From NCBI GenBank assembly GCA_035938175.1, contig DASZHD010000008.1, positions 124,001-188,000 on the forward strand: a stretch of 64,000 nt of DNA, read 5' to 3'. Origin of the DNA: DASRDE01 sp035938175 (GTDB lineage Bacteria > Vulcanimicrobiota > Vulcanimicrobiia > Vulcanimicrobiales > Vulcanimicrobiaceae). The position numbers and the translations under genes were made by a program. Positions 50,817-60,800 of the stretch are shown piece by piece. The notes beneath the pieces were generated by a model. The model was not told where the DNA came from. It saw nothing but the letters and a program-made list of their open reading frames with translations, and searched no databases. The stretch's first letter is position 1. Every line of letters starts with the position of its first letter.

Positions 50817-51789
50817 GTTCGACGAGCGCCAGTATTTCGTCGGGCGATGCGGTAGCGGTACCGAGCTTTTCCACGACCGCGCCGGCGGCAAAGTTCGCCA
50901 GCTGCATGGCCAATTCGATAGAAGCGCCTGCTGCGAGTGCGAGCGAAAGCACCGCGGCCACGGTGTCGCCGGCGCCGCTGACGTCGAACACGGTGCGCGC
51001 GACCGAACCGATGTTCAGCCGCTCGCCGCTGCGTCCGAAGAGTGACATGCCGTGTTCGCCGCGCGTGATCACGACGTACCGGCAATTCAGCATGTCGAGC
51101 AATCGCGCGCCCGCAGCTTCCAATGAAGCATCGCCGGCGATCGGAATGCCCGTTGCCTGCGCTGCTTCACTCGCGTTCGGCGCAACGCACGTGACGCCGG
51201 AAAACAATGCCAGATTCTGCGGCTTCGGATCGGCCACCACGATCGGCGCGCACAGTGCCGCCTGCACGATGTCGCGCGAAAAGAGCCCCTTGGCATAATC
51301 GCTCAGCACGACGGCGTCGACGTCTTTGGCCGCTGCGCCGACGACCGAGGCCAGCCGCGAACGGTCGTGCGCGCTGAGCGGTGCGGTGGATTCCCAATCG
51401 GCGCGAACTACTTGCTGATTATGCGCGACGACGCGCGTCTTTCGCGTGGTCGGCCGATCCTCGATCGACACGAGGCCGCTCGTATCGATGCCTTTTTCCG
51501 TTAGAATATCCGAAACGTAGTGCGCGAAGCCGTCGTTACCGATTGCCGCGGCAAATCGCACGCGCGCGCCGAGCGCCCGCAGATTGTTTGCGACGTTGCC
51601 GGCGCCGCCCAGCGTGAATGAATGATCGTTGACCGCGACGACCGGAACCGGTGCTTCGGGTGAAATGCGCGTGACGGTTCCCCAAATCCATTCGTCGACC
51701 ATCACGTCGCCGACCACCAGAACGCTGCGCTCGCGCATTCGTTCGAAGAGCGATCGTGCGTCCGGCGGAGCGAGGATCTGCAAACTCAT
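50803..51789 (-). CDS. D-glycero-beta-D-manno-heptose-7-phosphate kinase
   Basis: A 328-residue PfkB-family kinase (RfaE domain I). N-terminus includes VLVVGDVMVDEWIWGTVTRI and SPEAPVPVV, GGAGNVANNLRALGA is the sugar-binding strip, and the ATP/catalytic-base motif is FDVSGAGDTVAAVL. Start ATG 51789 overlaps the gmhA stop (TAATG). The matching phosphatase GmhB is not in the window. Confidence 0.94.
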   Translation of the reverse strand: MSLQILAPPDARSLFERMRERSVLVVGDVMVDEWIWGTVTRISPEAPVPVVAVNDHSFTLGGAGNVANNLRALGARVRFAAAIGNDGFAHYVSDILTEKGIDTSGLVSIEDRPTTRKTRVVAHNQQVVRADWESTAPLSAHDRSRLASVVGAAAKDVDAVVLSDYAKGLFSRDIVQAALCAPIVVADPKPQNLALFSGVTCVAPNASEAAQATGIPIAGDASLEAAGARLLDMLNCRYVVITRGEHGMSLFGRSGERLNIGSVARTVFDVSGAGDTVAAVLSLALAAGASIELAMQLANFAAGAVVEKLGTATASPDEILALVEHGHA

Positions 51790-52382
51790 TACGTCTCGAA
51801 GATCATGCGCTGTTCGACGAGATCGCAAACGATGTGCGCCATCGTTTGATGCACCTCTTGTACGATCGCCGAATAGCCCCTGGGCCCCAGCAGAATCAGA
51901 TCGCTGATCGCGGTTACCGGTCCGCCGCCGTTGCCGGTAAAAGAAACTGTCACCGCATCGCGCCGCCGCGCTTCTTCGAGCGCGAGCACGATGTTGCGCG
52001 AGGATCCGCTGGTCGTCATCGCGACGACGACGTCGCCTGCCTGCACGAACGCTTCGATTTGACGGCGGAAGACGTCATCGAACCCGTAATCGTTTCCGAC
52101 TGCCGTGAGCGTCGAGGTGTTGACGGAAAGCGCCTCGCTGTACAGTCCGGGACGTTCGCGCAAAAAGCGGCCGCTCAGTTCGGCGGCCATATGCTGCGCT
52201 TCGGCCGCGCTTCCGCCGTTGCCCATCCACAAGATCTTATTGCCGCGGCGAAGCGCTTTTACCATTGCATCGGCGATGGCTTCGCATTGCGCCCGATAAT
52301 GCGGCGCATCCAACATACCGCGGCGATCGGCCAGGAGTTCGTCAAACGAGCGCTGCCCTTTGACGTCTACGGTTCTATCCAA
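51789..52382 (-). CDS. gmhA: sedoheptulose-7-phosphate isomerase (phosphoheptose isomerase)
   Basis: A 197-residue SIS-domain isomerase, first step of ADP-heptose synthesis. Motifs: KILWMGNGGSAAEAQHMAAE, LTAVGNDYGFDDVF, VVVAMTTSGSSRNIVLALEE, and the C-terminal EVHQTMAHIVCDLVEQ. ATG 52382 overlaps accB by 16 bases. Confidence 0.94.
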   Translation of the reverse strand: MDRTVDVKGQRSFDELLADRRGMLDAPHYRAQCEAIADAMVKALRRGNKILWMGNGGSAAEAQHMAAELSGRFLRERPGLYSEALSVNTSTLTAVGNDYGFDDVFRRQIEAFVQAGDVVVAMTTSGSSRNIVLALEEARRRDAVTVSFTGNGGGPVTAISDLILLGPRGYSAIVQEVHQTMAHIVCDLVEQRMIFET

Positions 52383-52831
52383 AACATCTCCTGACCCAGG
52401 GAAACCAATTCACCGTTCTCCGGAATGATGCGCGTAACGACACCGGCGTAGTCGCTCGTGATCTCGTTGAAGAGCTTCATCGCCTCGAGGATGCACAGTA
52501 CTTGGCCTTGTTCCACGCGATCGCCGACTTTGACGAACGATTCCGCGTCGGGAGCAGGGGCAGAATAGAAGACGCCGACCAGCGGCGCCGTGACTTTTTT
52601 CACGTTCGGCGGGGCCGCGGCGGCGGGCGTGGACGCCGCAGCCGCCGGCATCGCGGCGGAAGCGGGAAGGGGGCCGCCCGGAAGAACCGCCACGCCGCCT
52701 TCGCGGCGGACGAGTTCGAAGATCTTGTCGCCGACCTTCACTTTGAGCGCGTCCAGATCGTGCTCGTGCATGATTTCGAGCAACGCTTTGAGCGTTTCGG
52801 TTTCGTGAGGCGCGCCGTCGGAAAGCATCAA
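52367..52831 (-). CDS. accB: biotin carboxyl carrier protein of acetyl-CoA carboxylase
   Basis: A 154-residue carrier. The biotin-accepting Lys lies in CILEAMKLFNEITSDYAG, preceded by the KVGDRVEQGQVLC strand. The N-terminal domain (LKALLEIMHEHDLDALKVKV) and Ala/Pro-rich linker (AAAASTPAAAAPP) are typical. The biotin carboxylase gene accC, usually next to accB, is missing here; accB lies between hisS and gmhA instead. Confidence 0.95.
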   Translation of the reverse strand: MMLSDGAPHETETLKALLEIMHEHDLDALKVKVGDKIFELVRREGGVAVLPGGPLPASAAMPAAAASTPAAAAPPNVKKVTAPLVGVFYSAPAPDAESFVKVGDRVEQGQVLCILEAMKLFNEITSDYAGVVTRIIPENGELVSLGQEMFWIEP

Positions 52832-54093
52832 GCCAGTACTTCCACGAGCGTAGGGACCAAGTCTTTTCCCAGCGGGACGCGGCGGTCCGACCGGTCGGTC
52901 AAATCGCGCACGATCGCTTCTCCGGCCTGCACTTCTTCGCTGCCCACAATCAACGCATAGCGCGCGTTGTTGCGGTCCGCGATCTTCAGCTGCGCGAGCA
53001 GCTTCCGATCGGCATAATCCATGAACACCGGAACCGCAAGCGAATACCGCAGAAGCGCCGCGAGCGTAACGAGCACTTCGCGCGCGCGATCGCCGAGCGC
53101 GACGACTTGAATGCCGCTGCGCTCCTGCGTCTGGTCCGGGTGCGCGGCTTCGATCATCAACAGCAAGCGTTCCATGCCGAGTGCGAATCCCACCGAAGGA
53201 ACCGCGGGGCCGCCGAGCGATGCGATCAGATCGTCGTAACGCCCGCCCGCGCAGACGGTGCTTTGCGCACCGAGCGCATCCGATGTAAATTCAAAGACGG
53301 TTCGCGTGTAGTAATCCAATCCGCGAACGATGCGCGGATCGACGACGTACGGTATCGCAAGGTGATCCAAGTAGCGCTTGACCTGCTCGAAGTGCTCGCG
53401 GCACGCATCGCACAGAAACTCTTCGAACGCAGGCGCGGAATCCAGGAACGGACGGTCCGCTTCCGACTTGCTGTCGAGCAGACGCAACGGATTGCGTTCC
53501 AACCGGCGCTGCGATTCCTCGCTCAAAGCGTCTTTGTTGCGCTGAAAATGCTCGATTAACGCTTGCCGGTACTTCGGGCGGCAGTTTTCGTCGCCGATCG
53601 AATTCACATGCAGCTCGACCGGAACGCCGTACGAGCGAAAGAGGTGCATCGCCAGAGACATGACTTCGACGTCGGCCTCGGGGCCGGGAAAGCCGGTACA
53701 CTCGATGCCGAACTGGTGCGCTTGCCGGTAGCGCCCTTTCTGCGGACGCTCGTAGCGAAAAATTGGTCCCAGGTAGTACAGCCGCTGAGGTCCTTCGGCA
53801 AAAAGATTGTGTTCCAACCCCGCGCGCATCACCGGCGCGGTAATCTCGGGCCGCAACGTGATGCTGCGATCGCCCTTGTCGGTGAACGTGTACATCTCTT
53901 TTTCGACGATGTCGGTCGCTTCGCCGACGCCGCGCTCGAAAAGCTCCGTCGATTCGAAGATCGGCGTGCGGATTTCGCCGTAGCCGTAGCGGTACGCGAG
54001 CATATGCATGCGCGCTTCCAGCTCGCGCCAGCGCGAGGTCAGCGGCGGTAGGAAATCCTGCGTTCCCCGCGGTGCGGTCAACTTCTGGGCCAT
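52828..54093 (-). CDS. hisS: histidine--tRNA ligase
   Basis: A 421-residue class II synthetase. APRGTQDFLPP start, motif 2 RYERPQKGRYRQAHQFG, histidine-binding GLDYYTRTVFEF, and GFALGMERLL (motif 3). I start at ATG 54093 (MAQKLTAPRG); the frame reaches 54111. It overlaps accB by 4 bases and is the first gene of the hisS-to-aspS block. Confidence 0.97.
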   Translation of the reverse strand: MAQKLTAPRGTQDFLPPLTSRWRELEARMHMLAYRYGYGEIRTPIFESTELFERGVGEATDIVEKEMYTFTDKGDRSITLRPEITAPVMRAGLEHNLFAEGPQRLYYLGPIFRYERPQKGRYRQAHQFGIECTGFPGPEADVEVMSLAMHLFRSYGVPVELHVNSIGDENCRPKYRQALIEHFQRNKDALSEESQRRLERNPLRLLDSKSEADRPFLDSAPAFEEFLCDACREHFEQVKRYLDHLAIPYVVDPRIVRGLDYYTRTVFEFTSDALGAQSTVCAGGRYDDLIASLGGPAVPSVGFALGMERLLLMIEAAHPDQTQERSGIQVVALGDRAREVLVTLAALLRYSLAVPVFMDYADRKLLAQLKIADRNNARYALIVGSEEVQAGEAIVRDLTDRSDRRVPLGKDLVPTLVEVLA

Positions 54094-54147
54094 GGGCTGG
54101 AGGAAGTTCACACTAGACGGACCCGCCCCTCTGCGTGATAGCGCAGC

Positions 54148-55218
54148 GTGCTGACCACGCTGGCCGTAACGTGCGCGGCGACCCTGTTCGAAGGCACACC
54201 GTTCATTCTTGCCGCAGCGGCGCTGGCTCGCGCACCGTTGCGGCGGAGCGCGTGGGTGGTCCCGTATCTGGGATGCGGGTGCGCCGCGGGACCCTCCGCA
54301 CGTTCTTTACCGGCTGCTGCCGCGGCGTTTGCGCTCTTCGGTCCGGCCGTGGCGGTCGCGCGCGTGGTTGCTGCAGCCGCGATGGAACGCTTGCGGCCTC
54401 GCGTGCAGCCCTGTACCGGCAGTTTCGAATCGCCGCTGCACGATCTGGCCTTGCTGGTGCCGTGCGGCTGCGCGGCTGCGGCCATTGCAGCGTTCGGATC
54501 CGCAATCATCGGATCTCGCCCTCCGGCGTTTGCCGCATTCGCGGCGGCTGGAGTTGCCGCGTTTGCCGCCGCGCCGTGCGGCCTCGGCACGGTTGCGATT
54601 GCCGCAGCGCTGCGCACCACGGTGCCGGCCGCGGCGGCGGCCATTCTCTGCATCGCCGGCATCGCGGACCTTCGCGTTTGGCTACCCGCGCATCGCAATC
54701 CAACGAGGCGCCACGATGCACTGGCATATACCCTTGCCGCGCTCGCGTGCGCGAACGTGTGCGCGCGTCACGGAACCGGACTGGTGCATCCCGCCATCGC
54801 GGTGAGTTTGGGATTGTGCGGCGTCGCGTTCCTCGCGATGGCGCTGCGGTACCGTTCGGAAAGCGCATGGCCGCTGCGGATCGCACCCGCGATCATGCTG
54901 ATCGGATCGGTGTTGTCGGCGCCGCCGCCGCAGTATCACGCAACCGAAACGACCCTTTCGGACGCGTTTGCGGGCGAACACGTCGACTTCACCGGCGAGC
55001 TCGTTCGAACGGGTGCACAAGCCGCTCTCGTGCGGTACGCAATCACGTGTTGCCGCGCGGACGCCGCGCCAATCGCCCTTCGATTACTGAAGGCGCCGCG
55101 CGAAACCACGGGGTGGATGCACGCGCGCGGCGATCTCGTTCAGACGAACCGCGGGCTGGCGCTTCGCGGAACGCTCGAACGAATCAGCGCGCCGGCGGAT
55201 CCGTTCGCGTACCGCTGA
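54148..55218 (+). CDS. permease-like membrane protein with DUF1980-like C-terminus
   Basis: A 356-residue protein. The first 280 residues are very hydrophobic (about eight segments, Ala-rich) with LFEGTPFILAAAAL and a paired VPYLGCGCAAGP / APCGLGTVAI, resembling YraQ/DUF318 permeases. The last 80 residues (VDFTGELVRTGAQAALVRY, then AITCCRADAAPIALRL) match the CC motif of DUF1980/TIGR03943 proteins, normally a separate partner. So it may be a fusion of both. The substrate of these systems is uncertain (metal or thiol transport suggested). GTG start at 54148 is divergent from hisS; the end overlaps the next, convergent gene by 35 bases. Confidence 0.7.
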   Translation: MLTTLAVTCAATLFEGTPFILAAAALARAPLRRSAWVVPYLGCGCAAGPSARSLPAAAAAFALFGPAVAVARVVAAAAMERLRPRVQPCTGSFESPLHDLALLVPCGCAAAAIAAFGSAIIGSRPPAFAAFAAAGVAAFAAAPCGLGTVAIAAALRTTVPAAAAAILCIAGIADLRVWLPAHRNPTRRHDALAYTLAALACANVCARHGTGLVHPAIAVSLGLCGVAFLAMALRYRSESAWPLRIAPAIMLIGSVLSAPPPQYHATETTLSDAFAGEHVDFTGELVRTGAQAALVRYAITCCRADAAPIALRLLKAPRETTGWMHARGDLVQTNRGLALRGTLERISAPADPFAYR

Positions 55219-55774
55219 TGCCCTTTGGAAGAATCACGATTGTGAAGGTCACCGGCGATTGGAGTTTTGCGGGCGGCGCCGGCGAGGCATTTGGACGCGG
55301 AACGAGCGCGATCGTTACGGTACCGGGGGTCTTTGCCGTGTAGACGCCCTGTATCCCGCGGACGTACATGACGCCGACATGCGGCGAAAGCGCCGCGATA
55401 TCGGAGACACGGAGATCGTAGATGTACGGATCGTGCATTGCGACGACGACGTCATCCCCGATATGAACCACGATCGCTTGGCCGTTCTCGGCACGCGAAA
55501 GCCCATGATCCACCTGCGCAAGTTGCCGGTCGATGACGTCCAGCATCGCCGGTGCGTCGCTTTGACGCGATGCATTCGCTTTCTGCGCCGCGTCGAGCTG
55601 CACGTCCAGCAACTGCTGCTGCCCCGGCGCCAGAATGCCGCGGCCGGCGGCCATCGTAATGCGCGTTTTCAACGCGCTCGCACGATCGGCGAACGTTTGC
55701 GAAATCGTTGAAGGCATCATCGGCGAAGTCCCGATCGTGGCTTGAAAGAGAGCGAGCGCGAGCAAAACGTGCAT
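55184..55774 (-). CDS. secreted protein of unknown function
   Basis: A 196-residue protein from ATG 55774 with a hydrophobic N-terminus (HVLLALALFQATIGTSP). A helical part with AGRGILAPGQQQLLDVQLDAA follows, then a beta domain (IVVHIGDDVVVAMHDPYIYD; GVYTAKTPGTVTIAL) like a bacterial Ig-type or calcium-binding fold. The longer open frame upstream (to 56056) is Arg-rich and overlaps a glyoxalase gene, so I reject it. Convergent with the permease-like gene, sharing 35 bases. Confidence 0.68.
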   Translation of the reverse strand: MHVLLALALFQATIGTSPMMPSTISQTFADRASALKTRITMAAGRGILAPGQQQLLDVQLDAAQKANASRQSDAPAMLDVIDRQLAQVDHGLSRAENGQAIVVHIGDDVVVAMHDPYIYDLRVSDIAALSPHVGVMYVRGIQGVYTAKTPGTVTIALVPRPNASPAPPAKLQSPVTFTIVILPKGISGTRTDPPAR

Positions 55775-55794
55775 ATCGAAGAAACGCAGCGCGT

Positions 55795-56199
55795 TCAGGA
55801 AAGATTCTGTTCGGCGCGGCGCGGCTCGAGGATCTCCACCGGAATCCCGTTGGGATCTTCGACGAAGGCGATAGCGCGCGTGCCGCCAGGCGAACGCTTG
55901 ACGTCTTTGACGATCTTGACGCCGTTCGCGCGCAGGCGCGCTATAAACGGCTCCAGGTCGCCGTCGGCTTCTATCGCCAAATGTTCGTAGCGGTTGCCGA
56001 TGTCGTACGGCGGATGATCTTCCAAGTCGTACACCAGTTCGATGTACGAATTCCAATCCGCGCCGACGAACGCCATGTCCGCATTACCGGGATAGTGGTA
56101 GGGTCCATCCAGCAAGCGCAGTCCCAGTTTTTGCGTGTAGAAATCGATCGACTCTTGCATGTCGTTCACGAAGATCGAGGTGTGGAGGTATCTCGGCAT
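55795..56199 (-). CDS. glyoxalase I-like VOC metalloenzyme
   Basis: A 134-residue vicinal-oxygen-chelate protein. It begins RYLHTSIFVNDMQESIDFYT, has YIELVYDLEDHPPYDIGNRY and ends VEDPNGIPVEILEPRR. Metal ligands His 6, Glu (YIELV), His (YEHLAI) and Glu (VEILE) are in place, as in lactoylglutathione lyases. Whether the thiol cofactor is glutathione is unknown. It stands 64 bases after purH. Confidence 0.9.
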   Translation of the reverse strand: MPRYLHTSIFVNDMQESIDFYTQKLGLRLLDGPYHYPGNADMAFVGADWNSYIELVYDLEDHPPYDIGNRYEHLAIEADGDLEPFIARLRANGVKIVKDVKRSPGGTRAIAFVEDPNGIPVEILEPRRAEQNLS

Positions 56200-56263
56200 G
56201 CACGTACCTTCGAAAACGCCCCGCCGGCATCCTCACTCGTCGAACGGCGCATCTGTGCGCGCG

Positions 56264-57826
56264 TTAGTGCAGAAAATACCGGTGGGTCGAGAACACGAGC
56301 GACACGCCGAGACGATCCGCCGCCGCAATCACTTCGGCGTCGCGTACGGATCCTTCGGGTGCGATGATCGCGGTGCAGCCGGCTTTCGCGGCTTCTTCCA
56401 GCCCGTCGGGAAACGGAAAGAATCCGTCGCTGGCGCAGGCGGCCCCCTTCGCGTTTTCGCCGGCACGGACGCCGGCGATCCGTACGGCGCTCACGCGGTT
56501 CGTTTGGCCGGCGCAGATGCCGCGCGTCGCGCCGCCTTTGGCGATGACGACGCCGTTGCTCTTCACGTGGCGAACGACGTCCCAAGCGAAAGCCAAATCG
56601 TGCCATTCCTGCGCGAGCGGTGCCCGTTTGCTGACGACGCGCCAGCTCTCCGGGTCGTATCCGGGGTTTTCTTCCTCGGCCAGAACGCCGCCCAAAGCGC
56701 TGCGCAACTGCAGCTCGCGCTGCAACTCGTCGGGCAATGCGGGCGCGTAGCGCATGATGCGCAAGTTTTTCTTTTTCTTCAGCAGCGCGAGCGCATCGTC
56801 GTCGAACGCGGGCGCGGCGACGATTTCCAAAAAGAACTCGGAGAGCGCCGAGGCGGTTTCGCGATCGACCGGCGCGTCGACGGCGATGATGCCGCCGAAT
56901 GCCGACACCGGATCGGCGTCCAGCGCGTCGCCCACGGCTTTTGCCGCAGTCGAGCGCTGCGCGACGCCGCATGGAACGGTGTGTTTAACGATGGCTGCGC
57001 GAACGAACCGTTCGCGCTCCGATCCGAACTCGGCGCCGAGCGGTGCGCGCGACAGCAATCGCAGTGTCGCGTCCAGATCGAGCAGATTATTGTACGATAA
57101 TTCTTTGCCGTGCAATTGCTCCGGCAGACGCCCGCGCCCCGTCAGATAAAATGCCGCGCGCATCTGCGGATTTTCGCCGTACCTCAAGGGCTGCGCGAGC
57201 GGAAGCGTCAGCGCCAGCGCGCCGGGTAACTCGGTCGGCAGCACCTCGCCCGACGTGGCGAGATAATGTGCGATTGCGCTGTCGTATTCGGCGGTTCGTT
57301 CGAATGCGGTCACGGCCAAACGCCGGCGCGCGGCTTCGTCCAACCCGCCGCCGGGAAGCGCTTTTAAAAACGCTCCGTATTGCGAAGGGTGACTCAAAAC
57401 CGTTACATTCCAAAAGTTCTTGGCGGCCGCGCGCAGCAGCGAAACGCCGCCGATGTCGATTTGCTCGATCGCTTCGTCGAGCGTCGTTCCTTCCTTCGCT
57501 ACCGTCGCTTCGAACGGATAGAGGTTGACGACCAAGTACTTGAGGTTGTGAATGTTGTACACGCGCGCCTGATCGCGATGCGAGGCGTTGCCGCGATCGT
57601 ACAGTATCGCGCCGAAGATTTTCGGATGCAGCGTCTTTACGCGTCCGTCGAAGAGCGGCGGGAATCCGGTCAGTTCCTCGACGTCGCGCGCCGGAATGCC
57701 GCGATCGGCTAAGAACGCGCGCGTGCCGCCCGTCGCGAATATCGTAACGTCGCGCGCGACGAGCGCCTGCGCAACCTGCGCCGCATCGGTTTTATCCGAA
57801 AGCGAAAAGAGTGCCGCGTCAGGCAA
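56264..57826 (-). CDS. purH: bifunctional AICAR transformylase / IMP cyclohydrolase
   Basis: Last two steps of IMP synthesis; 520 residues. The N-terminal MGS-like cyclohydrolase (ALFSLSDKTDAAQVAQALVA; VKTLHPKIFGAILYDRG) is followed by the AICARFT domain (LSYNNLLDLDATLRLLSRAP; VKHTVPCGVAQ; SFGGII-type AFGGIIAVDAPV) and the C-terminal YFLH. It overlaps smc by 8 bases. Confidence 0.97.
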   Translation of the reverse strand: MPDAALFSLSDKTDAAQVAQALVARDVTIFATGGTRAFLADRGIPARDVEELTGFPPLFDGRVKTLHPKIFGAILYDRGNASHRDQARVYNIHNLKYLVVNLYPFEATVAKEGTTLDEAIEQIDIGGVSLLRAAAKNFWNVTVLSHPSQYGAFLKALPGGGLDEAARRRLAVTAFERTAEYDSAIAHYLATSGEVLPTELPGALALTLPLAQPLRYGENPQMRAAFYLTGRGRLPEQLHGKELSYNNLLDLDATLRLLSRAPLGAEFGSERERFVRAAIVKHTVPCGVAQRSTAAKAVGDALDADPVSAFGGIIAVDAPVDRETASALSEFFLEIVAAPAFDDDALALLKKKKNLRIMRYAPALPDELQRELQLRSALGGVLAEEENPGYDPESWRVVSKRAPLAQEWHDLAFAWDVVRHVKSNGVVIAKGGATRGICAGQTNRVSAVRIAGVRAGENAKGAACASDGFFPFPDGLEEAAKAGCTAIIAPEGSVRDAEVIAAADRLGVSLVFSTHRYFLH

Positions 57827-60800
57827 TCGCCGGCTCCGGCTCGCGCTGCTGGGGCGCCGCCAGTTCCGCCGAAATGATCGAACTCACGCCGGCTTCCGCC
57901 ATCGTCACGCCGTACATCCGGTCGGCCAGTTCCATCGTCTGCTTGTTGTGCGTGACCAAAATGATCTGCGAATCCGTCGCGAGTTCGCGCACCATGTTCG
58001 AGAACCGCTCGACGTTCGTGTCGTCGAGTGCGGCATCGACCTCGTCGAGCAGATAGAACGGCGACGGACGCACCTTGATGAGCGCAAAGATCAGCGCCGC
58101 CGCGGTCATCGCGCGCTCGCCGCCCGAGAGCGTCGGAAGCGGCATGAGTTTTTTGCCCGGCGGCTGCACGGACATTTCGATTCCGGTCTCGGAGAGGTTC
58201 TCGGGATTGGTCTGCCACATCTTGGCCTGACCGCCCGGGAAAAGCTTCGCGTACATCTGCGTGAACGCCGCGGATACTTGCTCGAACGTTTCGTTGAACT
58301 TCGCCTGCGTCTGTTCTTCGATTTCGCGGATCGACTGCAACAGCGTCTCGCGCGCTTTCGAGAGGTCGTCGAGCTGCGCGCGCAAGAACGTTTCGCGCTG
58401 GGCGATCTCTTCGCGATCGGCTTCGGCGTTGAGATTCACGTTGGCGCTCAAGCGCGCAAGCTCTTCGCGAAGGCGCGGCAGCTCATCCGCGACGGTATCC
58501 GGTTCGTCCCGGTACCGTTCCTCGACGTCGCGGCATTCGTCGTCGGTCGCGGGATTCTGCGCGAATTGCGAAACCAGCATGCCCAGTTCGGCTTCGATCT
58601 CGGCTAGGCGCGTGCGGTAGCTCTCTCCGCCGGATTGCGCTTCGCGTTCTTCGATCTCCGCGGAACGCAGCTCGCCTTCGAACCGCGTCACGCGATCCGC
58701 CAAAGATTCGCGGTGCTTGCGCGCGCCGTCGAACTTGCGGTCGGCTTCGCCGACTGCTGCGCGCAGCGATTCGACGCGGTGGCGCGCACCGTCGGTTTGC
58801 CGCGTCAGCTCTGCAATCTCGGCCATCATTTGCTCGCGTGCGGCGCTCGCGCGTTCGCTGTCCTGATCGATGATCCCCAAACGCGCTTTCGCGCCATCGC
58901 GTTCGGCAATCAGTGTGGCGTGCCGCTCGCGCAGGTCGCCGGCGCGTGTCGTTACCTGCGCCTGCGCCTGCTCCGCCTGCGCGATCTGCTCGCGCGCCTG
59001 CGCCAGTTGCGCTTCGAGCCGCGCGCGCTCTTCGTCGCCGCGCGCGTCCTCGGGAGCTTCGGCTTCGTATCCGCGCTCGCGTTCGCGCGCCTCTTGTGCT
59101 CGCCGGTGCACGTCCGCTACCTTATCGCGCGCACTGGCCAGCTCGCGGTCGATACGCTCGACTTCCGCGGAAACCGTCGTCATCTCGGTGCGGATCTCGG
59201 CAAGCGAGACTTCGACCGCGCCCAGCGCGGCTTGCACGCGGTCGCGCGAGGCGATCGCGGCTTCGGAAACGCGCGCGGCTTCATGCGCGCGGGATTCCAG
59301 ATCCGCCAGACGCGATTGCATGCCGCCCAATTGTTCGCGCAGCGTTCGCGCCTGGACGCGGCGCGACAGAATCGAACGCTCGCGCTGGTAGCGGCCGCCG
59401 GTGATCGCTCCGCCGCCGGCAATCTGTTCGCCCGAAAGCGTGACGACCGTGTCCCGTAGACCCAAACTGCGAACGAGATAGATGCCGGTCTGCAGCGTGT
59501 CGACCACCAAAACGGCGCCGACGAGAAACTTGACGATGCCCTCGTATTGCGGCTCGGTGCGGATCAGCGTGTGGGCGTAGCCAATCACGCCGCGCACGTC
59601 GCGAAGCTCCGCCGTCAATTCCTTGCCGGAGCGGTTTTGCAGCGTGTCGAGCGGCAGAAACGTCGCGCGCCCGAGTTCTTTCATGCTCAAATAATCGATC
59701 GCGCGTTCGGCATCTTCCGACGTCCGCGTAATGATGTTCGAAAGGCGCGTTCCGAACGCCACGTCCATCGCCCGGGCGTACTGCTCGTCGGTCGTAATCA
59801 GGTTCGAGACGATGCCTTCGATGCCGCGCAAATCGCCCCGCTGCCACGCTTCGACAACCGCCCGCGTCCCCGGAACGTGCCCTTCGAGCGCATTTTCGAG
59901 CTCTTCGATCGTATGCAGACGCGATTGCGCGGCAGCGACTTCGCTGGAATACTCGCGATGCGCCGTCATCGCTTGCGTCAGATCGCTTTGGCTCTGCGTC
60001 ACCGCGCGCTCCGCGTCTTCCACTCGCGCGCGTGCGTCCATCGCTTGCGTCTCCAGGTGTGCCAACTGCTGCTCGCGCTGGCGATACCGGTGCGTCGCGG
60101 CACCTGCGGCGATCTCGAGCTGCTCCGCCGCAGTGCGCGCCGCGGCGCTCTCCTGCTCCAGGCGTTCGGCTTCTGCGCGCGCGTTCTCGCCCTGGACGCG
60201 CCGTTCGGCTTTGCGCGCGGCGCGCTCGGAGGCGGCAGATTCCACCGCGCGCAGCTGCGTGAAGATCGAGTCCAGCCGCCCGCGAGCTTGCGCGAGCGCG
60301 CTTTGCGCCTGCAGCTCGGCTGCGCGCGCTTCCTCCAGCTCCGCATGCAGCGGCACGATGCGTCGTTCCAGCGCCGCGACCGCTTCTTGCAGCGTGTCGC
60401 GTTCGTGCTGAACGCGGGCCGCGTCTTCGGACGTCTGCGTGCTCTGCGCTTCCAACGCCTCGCGCCGGGCAACGGCGGCGGCGTAATCCGCTTCAACCCG
60501 CGACAGCTCCGCACGCAGATCTTGGCTGCGCGTGCGCAGTTCTTCGGCGACCAGCTCGTGCTGATACGCCTCGGTGCGGGATTGCGCCAGCTGCGCGCCC
60601 AGCGTTGCCGCTTTGGCGGCCACCGCGCTGCGCAGCTCCTCGTTGCGTTCGAGCTGTTCGCGAAGCCGTTCCCGTTCGCCGCGGCGCGATGCGCTGGCGC
60701 GAATGTACGAGAGAATTTCCAAGTCGCGCACCCGCGCGTTCACCTTGCGGTAGCGCTTGGCGCGGCGAACCTGCGTGTCCAGCTCCGGAATGCGCCGCCC

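Noticed and set aside
55184..56056. Long form of the secreted protein starting at 56056
   Set aside because: The first 94 residues are Arg-rich and antisense-like in frame over the glyoxalase gene; a signal peptide appears exactly at ATG 55774.
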